Part shown: positions 62,915-64,000 of the stretch, piece after piece | Layout of the letters: each line of letters starts with the position of its first letter | Numbering within the stretch: the first letter of the stretch is position 1 | Assembly (NCBI RefSeq): GCF_030540765.1 | Contig: NZ_JAUOEL010000003.1 | Location: 620,001-684,000, forward strand | Length of the DNA: 64,000 nucleotides | Origin: Flavivirga jejuensis | GTDB lineage: Bacteria > Bacteroidota > Bacteroidia > Flavobacteriales > Flavobacteriaceae | Reading direction: 5' to 3' | Translations under genes and position numbers: made by a program | Notes under the pieces: model-generated | What the model saw: only the letters and a program-made list of their open reading frames with translations | Databases searched by the model: none | Told to the model about the DNA's origin: nothing

Positions 62915-64000
62915 CTATTCTTTAAGTTTTCTCATATGCTTATCAAAAGATTCTTTACCAACTTCTAACTGGTAAAAATCTGTATTTGTATAAGTTGTAC
63001 TTAATAAGTGATTGATATCTCCAAGCCTTTTTATAACAAGAGGGTGCGATGTGTATACAGTTTCTAAAATACTCTTTACCAATACACCCATACCATCTTC
63101 ACCCAAATCATCGTAATCTGTCGTGCCTAAATCTGTTTCAATATTGTTTACCATACCTAATGTAGAAGTAAAAACTTTATTCATAAATTTCTGGTTTCCT
63201 GTATTTTCCATCATAATTTTCCAGAAACTCGCTGCTTCTCTTGGATCGTAACCAGCTTCTAACATATAATAAAGACCAACTCTATCAGATTGTGTTTCAT
63301 TCTTTTTATTAAATAAACTCATAACCGTTTCGGGAGTGGTGTATTCTAAAGTTGTATTTAAAGCGTTACCAACTAAAGTCCCTTCCATATTTATTTTCTT
63401 TTTAAAGGTTTTTTTTAACCATTTAGAAGTTTTCTCACCTAAATTACTATTAGTAAATCTGGTTGTTTTATACTTTCTTATCCCATGCTCGTATGTAACA
63501 TGAGCAATTTCATGTCCTAATACAGTAGCAATTTGTGCTTCATTTTCCATAAGTCTTAGTAATCCTGTATGAATGAATATCATTCCATTAGGTAAAGCAG
63601 AAGCATTTGGCACATCGCTTTCGATAACATAAAATCTAAAAATCACTTCATGTTCTTCAGAAAAACTTTCTTCTTTAGCGTAAGTAGGTAATATACGATT
63701 CCCTATCATGTTAATGTAGCCTTGAACACGGATATCATCTAATAACTTAAATTCTAAATTTCCCAACTTTATAGTACCATTATGTAAACCATTAGCAGCT
63801 TTAAACACATCTGCTGGTATATTTTTGAATTGATTGAGATTAGAGGCATTAAAATCTTTAGATAAGTTTAGCATGTATTCCTGGTCTACTTTGCCATGGG
63901 TGTTTTTACAAACCTCTATTTCAGATGCCATATATACGCCATCACCATTTTGTTCTCCATAAACGGTTAAAAAACTTCCTAATTGAAGTTCATCAAAACC
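62915..64000 (-). CDS. M48-type metalloprotease (5' end beyond window)
   Basis: The frame is open to the window edge (24 codons beyond the first internal ATG at 63931), so the N terminus lies outside. Zinc motif HEIAH in VLGHEIAHVTYEHG, the downstream Glu ligand in KNETQSDRVGLYYM, and PLVIKRLGDINHL near the end place it with M48/BepA-like periplasmic proteases that handle outer-membrane assembly. Co-operonic with the VWA/TPR protein. Confidence 0.88.
   Translation of the reverse strand, partial: GFDELQLGSFLTVYGEQNGDGVYMASEIEVCKNTHGKVDQEYMLNLSKDFNASNLNQFKNIPADVFKAANGLHNGTIKLGNLEFKLLDDIRVQGYINMIGNRILPTYAKEESFSEEHEVIFRFYVIESDVPNASALPNGMIFIHTGLLRLMENEAQIATVLGHEIAHVTYEHGIRKYKTTRFTNSNLGEKTSKWLKKTFKKKINMEGTLVGNALNTTLEYTTPETVMSLFNKKNETQSDRVGLYYMLEAGYDPREAASFWKIMMENTGNQKFMNKVFTSTLGMVNNIETDLGTTDYDDLGEDGMGVLVKSILETVYTSHPLVIKRLGDINHLLSTTYTNTDFYQLEVGKESFDKHMRKLKE

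Noticed and set aside
1-64000. tRNA, rRNA, tmRNA or prophage genes
   Set aside because: I saw no cloverleaf, rRNA-like or phage structural sequence by eye in the intergenic regions.

Overview
The window is AT-rich and reads as a chromosome segment from a member of the Bacteroidota, most likely a marine-type Flavobacteriaceae. The support is: a TonB-dependent receptor; lipoproteins with acidic SDD-type residues after the lipobox; very weak Shine-Dalgarno signals; a few TAnnTTTG-like -7 elements; an NrdB of the eukaryote-like type; the DUF3109, DUF6503-like and GIDE-like families; and an AmtB, P-II, outer-membrane barrel set next to gltBD. I saw no rRNA, tRNA or CRISPR array.

Layout. (1) 1-7,980 looks like a phosphate-acquisition locus: the end of a TonB receptor, a duplicated beta-helix surface lipoprotein, a MORN-repeat secreted protein, an OprO/P-type porin and a Pit transporter with a PhoU-like tail. 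Upstream of the three plus-strand genes are TAACA motifs repeated at exactly 11 bp, the geometry of PhoB sites. A fourth array precedes a terminator that has no gene and may end a small RNA. (2) 8,011-16,451 is housekeeping: nrdB-nrdA, DUF3109, a MarC operon. (3) About 16,500-32,850 is an accessory region in which every gene is on the plus strand. To about 27.3 kb it is mostly single genes separated by related ~125-bp repeats with a central hairpin; four cassettes carry short inverted repeats on either side of their gene. It resembles an integron cassette array or a CALIN with no integrase in view. Its genes are a beta-lactamase-like hydrolase, TlpA-like lipoprotein, PhzF, AraC plus VOC, a two-domain Asp/Glu racemase, FMN reductase, CDP-alcohol transferase, esterase, small unknowns and several broken genes. 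Two identical-length 149-bp MITE-like elements sit at the same place in two of the repeats. (4) 32,950-45,012 returns to mixed-strand core genes: S41 protease-dCMP deaminase, HupE, CBS protein, ssb, nadA-nadB, and a tandem pair of tiny membrane proteins. (5) 45,392-50,186 holds a conserved 602-residue protein of unknown function and ppc. (6) 51,149-61,385 is a nitrogen-assimilation cluster: barrel-P-II-amt, divergent from gltB-gltD. Between the two are paired CCC..GGG palindromes. A LysE exporter lies between gltD and the operon terminator, and a decayed second copy of the gltD 3' end lies just before that terminator. (7) The right edge has a von Willebrand A/TPR protein and an M48 protease, the latter cut by the window.

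How the genes fit together. Phosphate enters through receptor and porin, then Pit. Ammonium enters through barrel and AmtB under P-II control and is fixed by GOGAT. nadA-nadB and ppc both draw on the aspartate/oxaloacetate pool. The cassette region is the part most likely acquired piecemeal.
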